64,000 bases of DNA from Diadophis punctatus similis (Eukaryota; Chordata; Lepidosauria; Squamata; Dipsadidae), in assembly GCA_023053685.1 (NCBI GenBank), contig JALIGW010000014.1, forward strand, positions 18,261,308-18,325,307. Reading direction: 5' to 3'. Position 1 is the stretch's first letter. Every line of letters begins with the position of its first letter. The translations under genes were made by a program, and so were the position numbers. Below, piece after piece: positions 1 through 10,335 of the stretch. The notes under the pieces are model-generated. The model had not been told where the DNA came from and ran no database searches. It saw only the letters and a list, made by a program, of their open reading frames with translations.

Positions 1-748
1 AACATGTATCTGCCCTTCAATAATTCCCCGTTTTTATAGTTATCCATGCTGAGAATTTCTTATCACCCAAATTATAGAGGGAAAAAATAGAGCTAATAAT
101 CTTACATCCAGAATGGTTTTCTGAACTGTCTTGCTCTCATCTCATCCTTCACCCAAATGCTCCTAGCCAATGATAGGAAGAAGTACCTGCTGCTTTATTG
201 GATAATCTACTGGGTTTGGGTTTTTTGTTTTGGTTAAAAAAAAGATGAGATAATGAGCTCAAAGTGCTATGATTGAAGCTTGGGATAGAACTCTGGAACA
301 CAAGCTGAAAGGCCCTATGTACTGAGATAGGGACATTTTAAGCTCAGAATATTTTGCATGCTCCTATTGCATCCATAGGTCATGGCTTGCCTTTCTTTTA
401 GTAGTCTTGTTTGTTAGCCAAAACCAATAACCCCAGGCCTCTTGCTAGTTCTGTAGTAGAAACCTAACACCCAATTGGCTCATCTTGGATGTCATGATTA
501 AGGATTCATCCCAGGGTGATTCATTAGATGAGCAAATGCTGGTTATGTGTGTGATCCAGGTGAGTTGATGTCTCCCTCTTCCCCATATCTGGGAGGTAGC
601 CAAGCAACTGCCAATGGTCCAGATGTTGACACGGGAGATTCGTCCTAAGGAAGACAAATTGCTCCATCCAGCTAGAATCCAGGCATAAGTGATATGCTGA
701 AAAAAACCCCCAATTGTTCAGGATATTGGCTGGTGAGCGAGTCTCATA
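1..748. other. RLIM upstream intron or 5' flank, no feature recognised
   Basis: Unique-looking AT-rich sequence. Small open frames here have no recognisable similarity. RLIM non-coding exon 1 is not visible. Confidence 0.6.
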
Positions 749-1101
749 CAGGTAATCCTCGACTTACAACAGTTCGTTTAGTGACCGAAGTGACAACGGC
801 ACTGGAAAAAAGTGACACATGACTTTTTCACACTTGGGACTGTTGTAGCATCCCCATGGTCACGTGATCAAAATTCAGATGCTTGGCAACTGCCTCACAT
901 TTATGAAGATTGCAATGTCCCCTTTTGCTACTTTCTGACCAGCAAAGTCAGTGGGGAAGCCAGATTCATTTAACAACTGCTTTGACTTAAGAACTGCAGT
1001 GATTCACTTAACAACTGTAGCAAGAAAGGACGTAAAATGGGGCAAACTTCACTTAACAGAAATTTTGGGCTCAATTGTGATTGTAAGTCGAGGATTACCT
1101 G
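749..1101. mobile_element. Tigger/pogo-like mariner MITE
   Basis: Terminal inverted repeats close to CAGGTAGTCCTCGACTTAC at both ends, flanked by TA on each side (747-748, 1102-1103). The 353-base interior, with runs like TTAACAACTG and CACGTGATC, recurs about ten times in the window. Non-autonomous: no transposase frame. Confidence 0.88.
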
Positions 1102-1414
1102 TATTATCAGGCAGGTAATGCAGATTGGACATGCAATAACATGCTTGCTTAGGGCTGACAAGAATTGTGCCATAGTGGAACCTAACTCTTGTTTGTGACA
1201 AGTGTGATTTGAGGTTGCCATAGCTCTGCCAGTTTTAAATCTGACTTTCTCAGGACCTTTTTAGTTAAGTACCAAAGGCAGAATATAGCTCAGATTAGCA
1301 ATGTCTGAGGTTAAGTGGATAGTTGCTTCTGAAAGCTCAGGAGACACAGTTGTGTGTCTTTAACGACAGATAGGTGGATGGAAATATCCTGAGAAATCTA
1401 GTCTTCGGTTAGCC

Positions 1415-1532
1415 CAGTGATTCTCAATCTTGGCACCTTGAAGATGTGTGAACTTCAATTCCCAGATCTGCCTGGAGAATTCTGGGAGTTGAAGTTCACA
1501 CATCTTCAAGCTGCTACGGTTGAGAAACACTG
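1415..1532. mobile_element. Palindromic hAT MITE (CAGTG end variant)
   Basis: 118-base inverted repeat; outer ends CAGTGATTCTCAA and TTGAGAAACACTG. 8-base duplication GGTTAGCC / GGTTAGTC (7/8) at 1407-1414 and 1533-1540. Confidence 0.88.
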
Positions 1533-1885
1533 GGTTAGTCTAATGTAACCTGATGCTGCTCTTCTTCACACTCAGTGGAAGCAGTTATTTTACAAACTAT
1601 AAGAAAACTAGTGGCACACTTCTGTCATTGTGATCATCTTAGTATTGGTCTGTCCCCTACTAAGATCTCCTTGCATGATTAAATGGAGTTAGTTTAGCCA
1701 CAGAACTATTGCTGTCAAATTGCTCTTGACTTCATTTGACCTGTCTGCCTTTGACCACAAAGTCATAGTTGAGATTATCTGCTCAATTATTTGTCACACA
1801 TTATTACTAGCAACCTCTTCTGAGGTGCAAGGTCCAATACTTTAGAATGAAAACATACTATGCCTGGGTGCTATGTAGTGTAGAG

Positions 1886-2376
1886 CAGTGGTTCTCAACC
1901 TTCCTAATGCCGCGACCCTTTAATACAGTTCCTCATGTTGTGGTGACCCCCAACCATAAAATAATAAAATTATTAGGAAACTTAAGGGTGGGTTCTAACT
2001 TACCTCGCTGCCGGTTCGCTTCCTCTTGCGCTGCGTGGCCGCGCCTCGTGGCCGCGCATGCGGTTTGCATGCACACGCATACACAGTGCTGAAATTTTTT
2101 TTGAATTGCAAAAAAAAGCCAAAAACAAGGTGGCGCCGCATGCGCAGTGCCGGAAATTCGGCTTCTGCACATGCTCAGAAGTTCCCATGGTACAGATTTT
2201 TTTTTTTGCAGTAGTCTCTTTGCATGTGGGTGGACCAGCCTGGCGACGGATAGAGGAGCGGTGTCTTGGTTCCTAAGACTATCAGAAATATGTGTTTTCT
2301 GATGGTCTTAGGCGACCCCTGTGAAAGGGTCGTTCGACCCCCAAAGGGGTTGCGACCCACAGTTTGAGAACCGCTG
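1886..2376. mobile_element. SPIN-derived hAT MITE with chimeric interior, copy 1
   Basis: Ends CAGTGGTTCTCAACCTTCC and GGTTTGAGAACCGCTG-like, with the GCGACCCTTTAATACAG and GGCGACCCCTGTGAAAGGGT subterminal blocks of SPIN hAT elements. Perfect 8-base duplication GTGTAGAG (1878-1885, 2377-2384). From about 1986 to 2180 the interior matches a different hAT whose intact copy is at 34429-34783. Confidence 0.93.
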
Positions 2377-2384
2377 GTGTAGAG

Positions 2385-2973
2385 ACTGGTGGCAGACGAA
2401 CATTTGGATTCTCTTTACCTCATTTGTGCGATGAGGGGAATACAAAACACATGTACTTTATCAGTGGAATAAGTGGTGGTGGTGGTAAAGTTAATATTCG
2501 GGCTGAAGTCTATTTACAGCAGATTGTTTTTTCTGAATAAGTGATAAAGCTAAACATCATTTATGCTAAAGGTAATATATGCGAAGATCTAGATAATCTA
2601 GGTCTCCAAAGGAAATGGGCAATTAAGAAATACAAAATATAAATAATAAATTGGTGGAATCAGGTGGAGAACATGCAGACTGTTATCATCTTCCACCATA
2701 TTGGATGATTGATCATCCCTGCTATCATCTACATGAAGTTTAATGCCTTAAATCACGTTACCACTAACGGCTCCTTGACAAGGTATGCCATGTTCTCCTT
2801 TAAAAGAAGTGCTTTGCAGCTAATTCATAGCTTTGTATGTAGAAGACAGCAGGATGATATCTAAAAAGGTACTGTTGATCTCAGAGTTTATTGCCTTTCC
2901 TCCTGCTGGTATCCTCATTGCAGTAGGTTGTAGCTACGGTAGGTAGCAGTAGCTTTCAGCTTCAGGCTTGAAG
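2385..2973. other. Intronic spacer, nothing recognised
   Basis: AT-rich sequence with a short GGT run near 2473; no gene or repeat that I can name. Confidence 0.5.
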
Positions 2974-2975
2974 TA

Positions 2976-3858
2976 CCGTATTTTTTGGAGTATAAGACGC
3001 ACCGGAGTATAAGACGCACCTTAGTTTTGGGGGAGGAAAACAAGGGATGATATACGCAGTTTGCTGTGTATTTCTGTGCATGTGTGCCAGACCCATAGAA
3101 ATAGCAAAGAATTGGAGAAATGTACATTATGGCAGTATATTAATGCCAGAAAGTTTTCTTAAATGTAGTCACACTATCTCCTCCCAATTATTTAAATAGA
3201 TCTACTCCAAACATGACTAAGTCAGTTTAACTCAGCTGCCTAAACAGGACTACTGTTACATTACATACATACTAAACAGGACACTGTTACATTTCAGATT
3301 ATACTTGTACAGATGCTGTTAAAATTGATGTGGCTTTCTTGAAGTATACATTATTCTCTGCTATTTAAAAGAAGATACAATAGCACTGGGCCTCTTCAGA
3401 TCAAGCATTTATTTTAAAAAGCTTCTTCATTTTGTTAAGTTGTCTAGAACAATAATAAAGCAGTCTTTAAAAAATAAGTAATAATTTGAACATTCTATAG
3501 ACATTTATAGTTATTGACTTACCTCCTTGCATCCAGTTTCAGCAACTGATTATCATAAGAAAATAAAAGTCTGCCTCTCCCTCCCAGCAATTTGCCTCCT
3601 TGCAGTTTTAGTTTCACTTTCATTTTAGCATGTGGGCCGGCCTGCAGCCTGAATCAGCTGCTGGTCGGGAGGCCAATAATCAGTTGCTTGTGCTAATCAG
3701 GCTCTGCGCTGTTGGCTGCAAGGAGGTAAATTGCTGGGAGGCAGAGACCAAAGGGTGAGGGTTGCTGGGTGGGGCTACATTCGATGTATAAGACGCACCC
3801 AAGTTTTCACCCTCTTTTTGGGGGTAAAAAGGTGTGTCTTATACTCTGAAAAATACGG
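2976..3858. mobile_element. TA-flanked DNA transposon, GTATTTTTCGGAGTATAAG type, copy 1
   Basis: 883 bases between TA dinucleotides at 2974-2975 and 3859-3860. Inverted ends CCGTATTTTTTGGAGTATAA and its complement, each followed by GACGCACC blocks. A second copy, in opposite orientation, is at 21073-22073 and shares interior sequence. The TA duplication and inverted ends suggest a Tc1/mariner-type non-autonomous element; family name unknown to me. Confidence 0.85.
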
Positions 3859-3860
3859 TA

Positions 3861-4423
3861 CTTGCCCATCCTTGGGTGTATAGTATGCTGCATTTGTATG
3901 TGTGTGTGTTTTTGCATGGTCTGATGGATTCTCTTGATTGCAGCACCACTTATTCTGGACTTAGATTTCAGAGGATGCTTATCCTCCATGTTGGCCTGTT
4001 CACAGAAAGAGGTGGTCGTACATTGGTGTCAAGGAAGAGCTTGTCCCCAGGACTGGGCCCCAGTTACACACCCTGGTCTGTCACGGTGCCAGCTGATGCC
4101 TCTATTCTGCCTGACAGGCCCAGCCTGTTCTTATAATCAGGCTGTCTAGTTGCAGACACCTTTCCCCCCTCCTTGGAGGATTAGAAAATATTCTCAGCTT
4201 TTCCTCTGATTTCTGAAATTGCTACAGTTTTAGGCATTTTTACACTGTTTATGCAGACATTAAAACTTTACTGGTAACAGTTGAACAGTGTAAAAAAAAC
4301 CCCAGAAGATTTAAATAATATATCAATATTATAATGCATAATCTATCTGGTGGACGGGGTGCTCTTTTTAATCACAATTTGATTCCAGCAGCCTGTATGC
4401 CATTCTGTAGTTTTTCTGTGTTC
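3861..4423. other. Intronic spacer, nothing recognised
   Basis: No conserved frame, repeat end or RNA gene seen. Confidence 0.5.
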
Positions 4424-4431
4424 CTGTAGAG

Positions 4432-4907
4432 CAGTGGTTCTCAACCTTCCTAATGCCGCGACCCTTTAAAGGGCCTTTAATACAGTTCCTCATGTTGTGA
4501 CCCCCAACCATAAAATAATAAAATTATTAGGAAACTCAGGGGTGAGTTCTAACTTATCTCGCTGCTGGTTCGCTTCCTCCTGCGCTGTATGGCCACGCCT
4601 CATGGCCGCGCGTGACCAATGCCGAAATATTTTTTAAAAAAATTGCAAAAAAAAAAAAAAGCCAAAAACAAGATGGCTATGCATGCGCAGTGCCGGAAAT
4701 TCGGGTTCTGTGCATGCTCAGAAGTTCCCATGGTACAGATATTTGTCTATTTGCATGTAGGTGGACCCACCTGGAGACAGATAGAGGAGCGGTGTCTCGG
4801 TTCCTAAGACCATCGGAAATATGTGTTTTCCGATGGTGTTAGGCGACCCCTGTGAAAGGGTCGTTCGACCCCCAACGGGGTTGCGACCCACAGGTTGAGA
4901 ACCGCTG
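4432..4907. mobile_element. SPIN-derived hAT MITE with chimeric interior, copy 2
   Basis: 476 bases, same structure as the copy at 1886. Perfect 8-base duplication CTGTAGAG at 4424-4431 and 4908-4915. Here the inner hAT start is complete (CAGGGGTGAGTTC at 4537). Near the right end, 4803-4842, a hairpin is formed by an inverted copy of the SPIN sub-terminal sequence. Confidence 0.93.
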
Positions 4908-5024
4908 CTGTAGAGTGACAATATATGTGTACATTCTTCACTGAAGTTTAGCTATATGGAGTAAGGAGTTAAACATCCCCCTCCCCAAAATTGGCTGATC
5001 ATTTTTTATTTTTTATTTTTTTAG

Positions 5025-5216
5025 AAATATTTTCTACTTTTATCAACATGGAAAGCTCAGAGGCTAATAATAAAGGAAATATCAATCAGTCGGAAGCTCA
5101 GCGCCGGAGTCAGCTGGACCGGTTGGACCGAGAAGAAGCTTTCTATCACTTTGTAAATAACCTGAGTGAAGAAGACTACAGGCTGATGAGAGATAACAAC
5201 TTACTAGGCACTCCTG
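5025..5216 (+). CDS. RLIM: RLIM first coding exon
   Basis: The acceptor polypyrimidine tract ends at AG 5023-5024 and the donor is GT at 5217. Coding starts at 5048 and contributes 56 codons plus one base (N-terminus to the conserved LLGTPG). Bases 5025-5047 are the end of the 5' UTR. Non-coding exon 1 is not identified and is probably left of the window. Confidence 0.93.
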
Positions 5217-8200
5217 GTACGCTGCTTTCTTAGCTTGCCATTCAGACAGTGAGAATCTTGCTGTTCTGCTGTTAATCCAGAAGTTATTTAAGTTGCCCCC
5301 GATAGTTGTCATAGAATCATAGATCTGGAAGGGACCTTGGAGGTCTTCTAGTCCAACCCCCTGCCAAAGGCTGGAGACCTGGCAAATGGCTCTCTAACCT
5401 TTTCTTGAAAACCTCCAGCGATGGAGCCCCCAGAACTCTGGGAAGCAAGCTGTTTCATGAATTAATTGTTCTCACTGTCAGGAAGCTTCTCCTTAGTTCC
5501 ATGTTGGGTCTCTGTTTAATGAGCTTCTACCCATTGCTTGGTGTCCTGCCCTCAGGTGCTTAGGGATTAGACACATGTTTTGCATTAGTTATGCTAATAC
5601 CTCCAGGACCCCAGGTGCCTACAATATGGACTTCACAAAGATCTTGATCTCTGCAATAAATACAACTACAGAATACAGATCTCCATTCCTCTCTTAAAAA
5701 CCACACATCAAATCTTTCTTTTATTCTTTCCCACTCGGCAGAAGAAATTATTGTAATATTGTTTTTTTTAACAGATTAATAGAGTTGGAAGGGACCTTGT
5801 AGGTCATCTAGTCCAACCCCCCCCCCGCCCAAGCAGAAGACCCTACACCACAAATGGCAGTCCAGTCTCTTCCTGAAAGCATCCACTGATGAAGCTCCCA
5901 CATTTTAATTGTACAATTGGTCACCACCCAAAATTTGTTTGAGTTGGGCGGTGATAGAAATGGAAATAAATGAATAAAATAGATTTTTTTTAAAAAAAGC
6001 CATTAATTATCTTGAAGAAAAATTGCAATATCAAAGCAAAGTTTATAGAATGATTCTCTTGAAAGAAAATCCTGTAGAGATGCTAAGATGTTCTCTCTCT
6101 TAGTTAACAGATGAAGTCTATTGATGGTAAAGACTTTGCTTGCTAATATAATAAATGAGTTACTTCCAAGAGCAATGGTATCTAGAATTTCCTACCCAAT
6201 AAACTTACATTTGACATTCCCACATACTTCTTCTAATAGGTAATGGTACAGTGGGTATCAATAGCAAGTACTGGTCAGCCATCTGAATTTGACCATAGGG
6301 ATAGCTTTATAGTTTATAAAGCTGTATTTTGTTTATTGGGCAAACGTTTCTTGATCTCTTCCCCTGTTTCCCCTCAGCAGCTGAGAGAAGATCATTTCCC
6401 TTTTTTTGCTATTTTGATCTCTGTAGACGTAATTCAATATTTTTTCATGCTCTTCCATACAGATCTCCCTTAAAAAATATTGTTTATTTTATAAACTACT
6501 GTCCGTTCATTTTCTTGAATATGAGCATTGCAGTTCTGATTTCTCGCCCTTCTGTTCTTGATTGTACATGCAGTGCTGAGCAGAAGGCTTGCTCTGTTAT
6601 TTTCCCAGGCAGAAGTAGGCAAGCCAAATTTCTACTTTCTCCCTCCGTCTCTCTCCATGTTCTTTTTCTCTTCTTCGGCCCTGTATGGTAACTCTTCAAG
6701 GTGGGGTGGTTGGGAATATTGCCATATGTCCACCCAAAATCATCACGTCTCTTTAAATGAAAATACAATCCCAATGTTAGAGAAAAATTAATAGTACTCT
6801 TGGTAAACCCATCTCTGCTTTGGTTCTCCTAGTGTTGGCTGCACATGAGTGTGAATGACTTTCTCAGGAACACCTGCCCATTGTTTCCTCAGGTGAAATT
6901 ACGGAAGAAGAGCTGCTAAGAAGGCTGCAGCAAATTAAGGAAGGCCCACCCCAGCAGCACACCGAAGACAGCAGAGGTATGCAGTGTTCTTCTAAGGTTC
7001 CTATGGTAATAGTCAGATCGCACACCAAATGACTTACAAAAGAAGTGATTTGAATTTAGGCATAGTGCTCCTATGGCTAGGTCCTGTTGGGCCTCTGACT
7101 TCTGTTGTGGTGCTGTTTCTAGAGCTTCTGTATTCATCTCCTTTGAAATGGCTTCTACAGACTGTTCCCTGTTTTTTTTTCTCCTTTGTTCCTGGCTTAA
7201 GAGAGAGTGGTGGTGAGCATTCTGACTCTGCTGCGAACTTATTCAAAGCAGGCCTGCTTTATCTGATATCTTGTCTGAACCAGTGTGGCTCAAATCTCTC
7301 TGGCCAAGTGTGCAGCCTTGATGTATTAACATTGTAGAAGCAGTCCAGATGAAACTACCCCGTTTTTCCCAAAATAAAGACATCCCCTGATAATAAGCCC
7401 AATCGGGCTTTTGAGTGCATGGCAATAAGGCCAAGCGCTTATTTCAGGGTTCAAAAAAATATAAGACAGGGGAAACATGCTGGGCTTATGCAATATTTCA
7501 TGGATAAACTATGGTCTGGCAGATCATTGGTTGCAGGTGTTGTAATTTAGAGAATGGAATTCATTAAAAGTATCACAGTCCATTATCTTATTTCTTGACC
7601 TTTATAAAACAGTCATCTTGACTGATTTGCTGAGGTGTTCAATATTGGACAAATAATTATTTGATGGTACTGTCTATTAAAGGTGGTGAAATTAACCTAT
7701 CCCATAGATATTGCTGTGGTTAATTTTGGAAGATATGGTGAGTTAAGCATTTGTGGTGTCCAAAAGTTAGAAGAACAAATTTTTGCACTGTGGTCAAGGA
7801 CCTTATTTATAAAATCATAACTTGTAAAAGGTTTGGAGAATGTTTTTAGACCAGAATTATACCAGCTGCCTAACTATAGCAGTTACTTTTATTTGGCAGG
7901 TGCAGAGTCCGCAGAAGATGTGTCTAATGGTGATTCCATAATTGATTGGCTTAATTCAGTTCGGCAAACTGGGAATACGACACGAAGTGGGCAGAGAGGC
8001 AACCAGTCGTGGAGAGCAGTAAGCCGGACTAATCCAAACAGTGGAGATTTCAGATTTAGTTTGGAGATAAACGTCAACCGCAATAATGGGAACCCAAGTA
8101 CAGAAACCGAGGGCGAGCCACCCGTAGAACCCCCCACTGGGGAGGACCTAGAAAACAGCCAAAGTGACACAGAGACTTCAAGATCAGCCTCTCCCCCGGT

Positions 8201-9470
8201 TCTAAGGCAGAGCTCCTCTCCTCCCGTGGCCAGGCAGCCTGACTCCGAAATGAGTTATCCTGAAGAACTGAGTGAAGACCTCTCTCTTCAGAGAGGCCAG
8301 AGAAGGTCAAGAAGCAGAAGCCCTGAACAACGGAGGACACGGGCAAGGACTGATAGAAGTAGATCCCCTCTTAATCCAGTGAGTGAATCTCCTCGCAGGA
8401 TACATCACAATACATCCTCTCAAACCCCTGACCTTCCCTTGGTCGCTGAAGCAGAAGGAAGTTCTAGAACAAGGCAGCACATGGTCATACGTCAACATGC
8501 CGCAAATTCTGAGGCACCCGCTGAAAATACTGTTCTCTTTTCGACCTCTGAAGCTAGACCTGTCCCTCAGGCAGCAAGCTCTTCAGAAACGAGTGGCAGT
8601 GCGGAACCCCCAGCCCCTGGACAGAGACCCCCAACCATCGTGCTTGACTTGCAAGTAAGACGGGTTCGTCCAGGAGAATACAGGCAGAGAGATAGCATAG
8701 CCAACCGAACTCGATCCAGGTCCCAGACTCCAAACAATACGGTCACTTATGAAAGTGAGCGAGGAGGATTTAGACGTACCTTTTCACGCTCAGAAAGGGC
8801 GGGGGTGAGAACTTATGTGAGCACCATTAGGATTCCTATTCGCAGAATCCTGAACACGGGCCTGAGCGAGACCACTTCAGTTGCCATTCAAACCATGTTA
8901 AGACAAATCATGACCGGCTTTGGTGAGCTCAGTTACTTCATGTACAGCGATAGCGACGCCGATCCCGGGGGCTCGGCACCAGCCCCAAATGTGGAGACGG
9001 CAGAGGCCCAGCCTGGAGGGGGCAGTGGAAATGACCATTCAAGCCCTGAGGGTCCTGAGGCTGGATCGGGAGAGGCCTATGAAGGCAGCCATGAAGGGGG
9101 CCCCATGGCCGGCCCGAGACGGGAAGGGCGGAACGCAAGGGGCTCCGTTACTTTTGAAGAAAGCGGCTCCTTGCCATTCCTTAGCTTGGCCCAGTTTTTC
9201 CTGCTCAATGAAGAAGACGATGATCAGCCCAGAGGACTCACCAAAGAACAAATCGACAACCTCGCCATGAGGAATTTTGGCGAGAGCGATGCTCTGAAAA
9301 CCTGTAGTGTTTGTATCACTGAATACACCGAGGGGAATAAGCTTAGAAAACTCCCTTGCTCCCACGAGTATCACGTGCACTGCATAGATCGCTGGCTATC
9401 TGAAAATTCCACTTGCCCAATTTGCCGCCGAGCCGTCTTGGCTTCGGCTAACCGGGAGAGCGTTGTCTAA
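5048..9470 (+). CDS. RLIM: RLIM (RNF12) RING-H2 E3 ubiquitin ligase, complete coding region in 3 exons
   Basis: Coding exons are 5048-5216, 6893-6976 and 7900-9470, joined by GT/AG introns that are both phase 1, giving 607 residues (mammalian RLIM is about 624). The ATG at 5048 follows an AG acceptor at 5023-5024 and has G at +4. Seen in order: a conserved N-terminal charged helix region (residues about 20-57, including [17 protein letters not shown]), [11 protein letters not shown] in exon 2, a Ser/Arg-rich basic nuclear-localisation-like stretch (about 216-245), a conserved basic middle region (about 333-420), an acidic/Gly-rich linker, [12 protein letters not shown] near 509, a C3H2C3 RING (about 553-594) and a C-terminal ESVV. 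Known for the family: a nuclear E3 that ubiquitinates LIM-domain cofactors (LDB/CLIM) and, in mammals, REX1. The long poly-Ser tract of the human linker is absent. Assignment is essentially certain. Confidence 0.97.
5309..5562 (-). mobile_element. CR1 LINE 3' fragment
   Basis: Antisense CR1 end in RLIM intron: GGAAGGGACCTTGGAGG and CTAGTCCAACCCCCTG, then the complement of the ORF2 C-terminal region. 5'-truncated, as is typical. Confidence 0.88.
5775..5905 (-). mobile_element. Short CR1 LINE 3' fragment
   Basis: Same CR1 terminus (GGAAGGGACCTTGTAGG, CTAGTCCAACCC) with an expanded C run; the remainder is lost. Confidence 0.85.
5906..6890. other. RLIM intron between coding exons 1 and 2, unlabelled part
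   Basis: No repeat end recognised after the CR1 fragment except an A/T-rich GGGCGG...AATAAATGAATAAAAT tail near 5945-5980 that resembles a LINE 3' tail. Confidence 0.45.
6893..6976 (+). CDS. RLIM: RLIM second coding exon
   Basis: An 84-base phase 1-1 exon with AG at 6891-6892 and a GTAT donor at 6977. It encodes the conserved [16 protein letters not shown] segment, then a variable Gln/His/Asp-rich end. Size and phase match the mammalian exon structure. Confidence 0.93.
7362..7480. repeat. Candidate small terminal-inverted-repeat element
   Basis: Begins near CCCCGTTTTTCCC and ends near AGACAGGGGAAAC, roughly inverted ends, with AATAAG/CTTATT blocks inside; lies in the RLIM intron before the last exon. 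Family and borders uncertain. Confidence 0.4.
7900..9470 (+). CDS. RLIM: RLIM terminal coding exon (basic domain and RING-H2)
   Basis: Acceptor CAG at 7897-7899; the open frame runs to TAA at 9468-9470. The frame is also open upstream to an ATG at 7833, but those codons are intronic and unlike RLIM; the splice here joins the conserved [20 protein letters not shown] block. RING cysteines begin at residue 553 (CSVC), continue through the central C-x-H-x2-H segment ([14 protein letters not shown]) and end with CPIC. This one exon holds about 85% of the protein, as in mammals. Confidence 0.95.
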
Positions 9471-10111
9471 GCCACCGTGGTATCCTTTCAGCTGATTACG
9501 TGGTGAGGGGCAATGAGCAAGACGCTGCTTGCAACAGCCACTTTTTGTGTGGTGGTTATAAATACAAAACAAAGAATAGTGTGATTTCCTCTTATGAAAT
9601 GGAATTTCTTTTTTCTTAAAAAAAAAGTGAGAGAGAGCAAAACCTTCTCAATTAGGGTTCCTAAAATAAGACCAGGTTTGTGTTGTCAATTAAAAAAGGA
9701 AAGAGAAAACTTTATATTTGCCCAAAGACACTTGGCTGTTGTATAGTTTCAGTTTTTCAATACAAATCAAGTTCTCGGTTCCACCTGACCCCAATGTGTG
9801 TTGAATGCTGGAGGCCTCGACTAACTGGAGTCATTTAGCCGTATGCAGCCTGTGCTTCACTGTGGATTAAAGCAAAACGACTCCGCTCCCCTGGCAGAAC
9901 AGTAAAAGTAATCTCCCACGTCTGATTTTAGCTCCTTTCTTGTATAGGGTATTGAATATGGTAATGTAAATAACACTAACCTCAGCCCCTCCCTCCACTG
10001 TACAGCTGTCTTAAGCCCAACACTATGGCACGCCATAGAATTACCTGATAGTTTATCTGGGATATTTATCTTGCTGTGGAAATATCTTAATTAATTGCTT
10101 ATGCTTGTTTA

Positions 10112-10117
10112 AATAAA
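10112..10117 (+). promoter_or_regulatory. RLIM: Candidate proximal poly(A) signal of RLIM
   Basis: AATAAA about 640 bases after the stop codon, followed by a T-rich stretch; would give a short 3' UTR isoform. Confidence 0.5.
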
Positions 10118-10287
10118 CACTTTTGTTTTAAAAACAGTAAAAGCTTTTTGTACAGGTCAGTGACTTTTCCACTGCGCTTTTGTGCAAACATTTTCAGAAT
10201 TTAACCTTCCACTGAGTTTAGCCACAAGAGCACACGGTGTGGTTCTCCACCTTGGGCAAGCCTCATGGCAAAGAGCCCAGCTTTCAT

Positions 10288-10331
10288 CAGTATTTATTAT
10301 TATTATTATTTTTTATTATTATTATTATTTT
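10288..10331. repeat. (TTA)n microsatellite in RLIM 3' UTR
   Basis: Imperfect TTA/TTATT repeat followed by a run of G. Downstream of the proximal poly(A) signal. Confidence 0.85.
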
Positions 10332-10335
10332 TGGG

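Noticed and set aside
7833..7899. Upstream extension of the last RLIM exon to an ATG at 7833
   Set aside because: A good acceptor at 7897-7899 and phase-compatible upstream exons with conserved RLIM sequence show that these codons are intronic.
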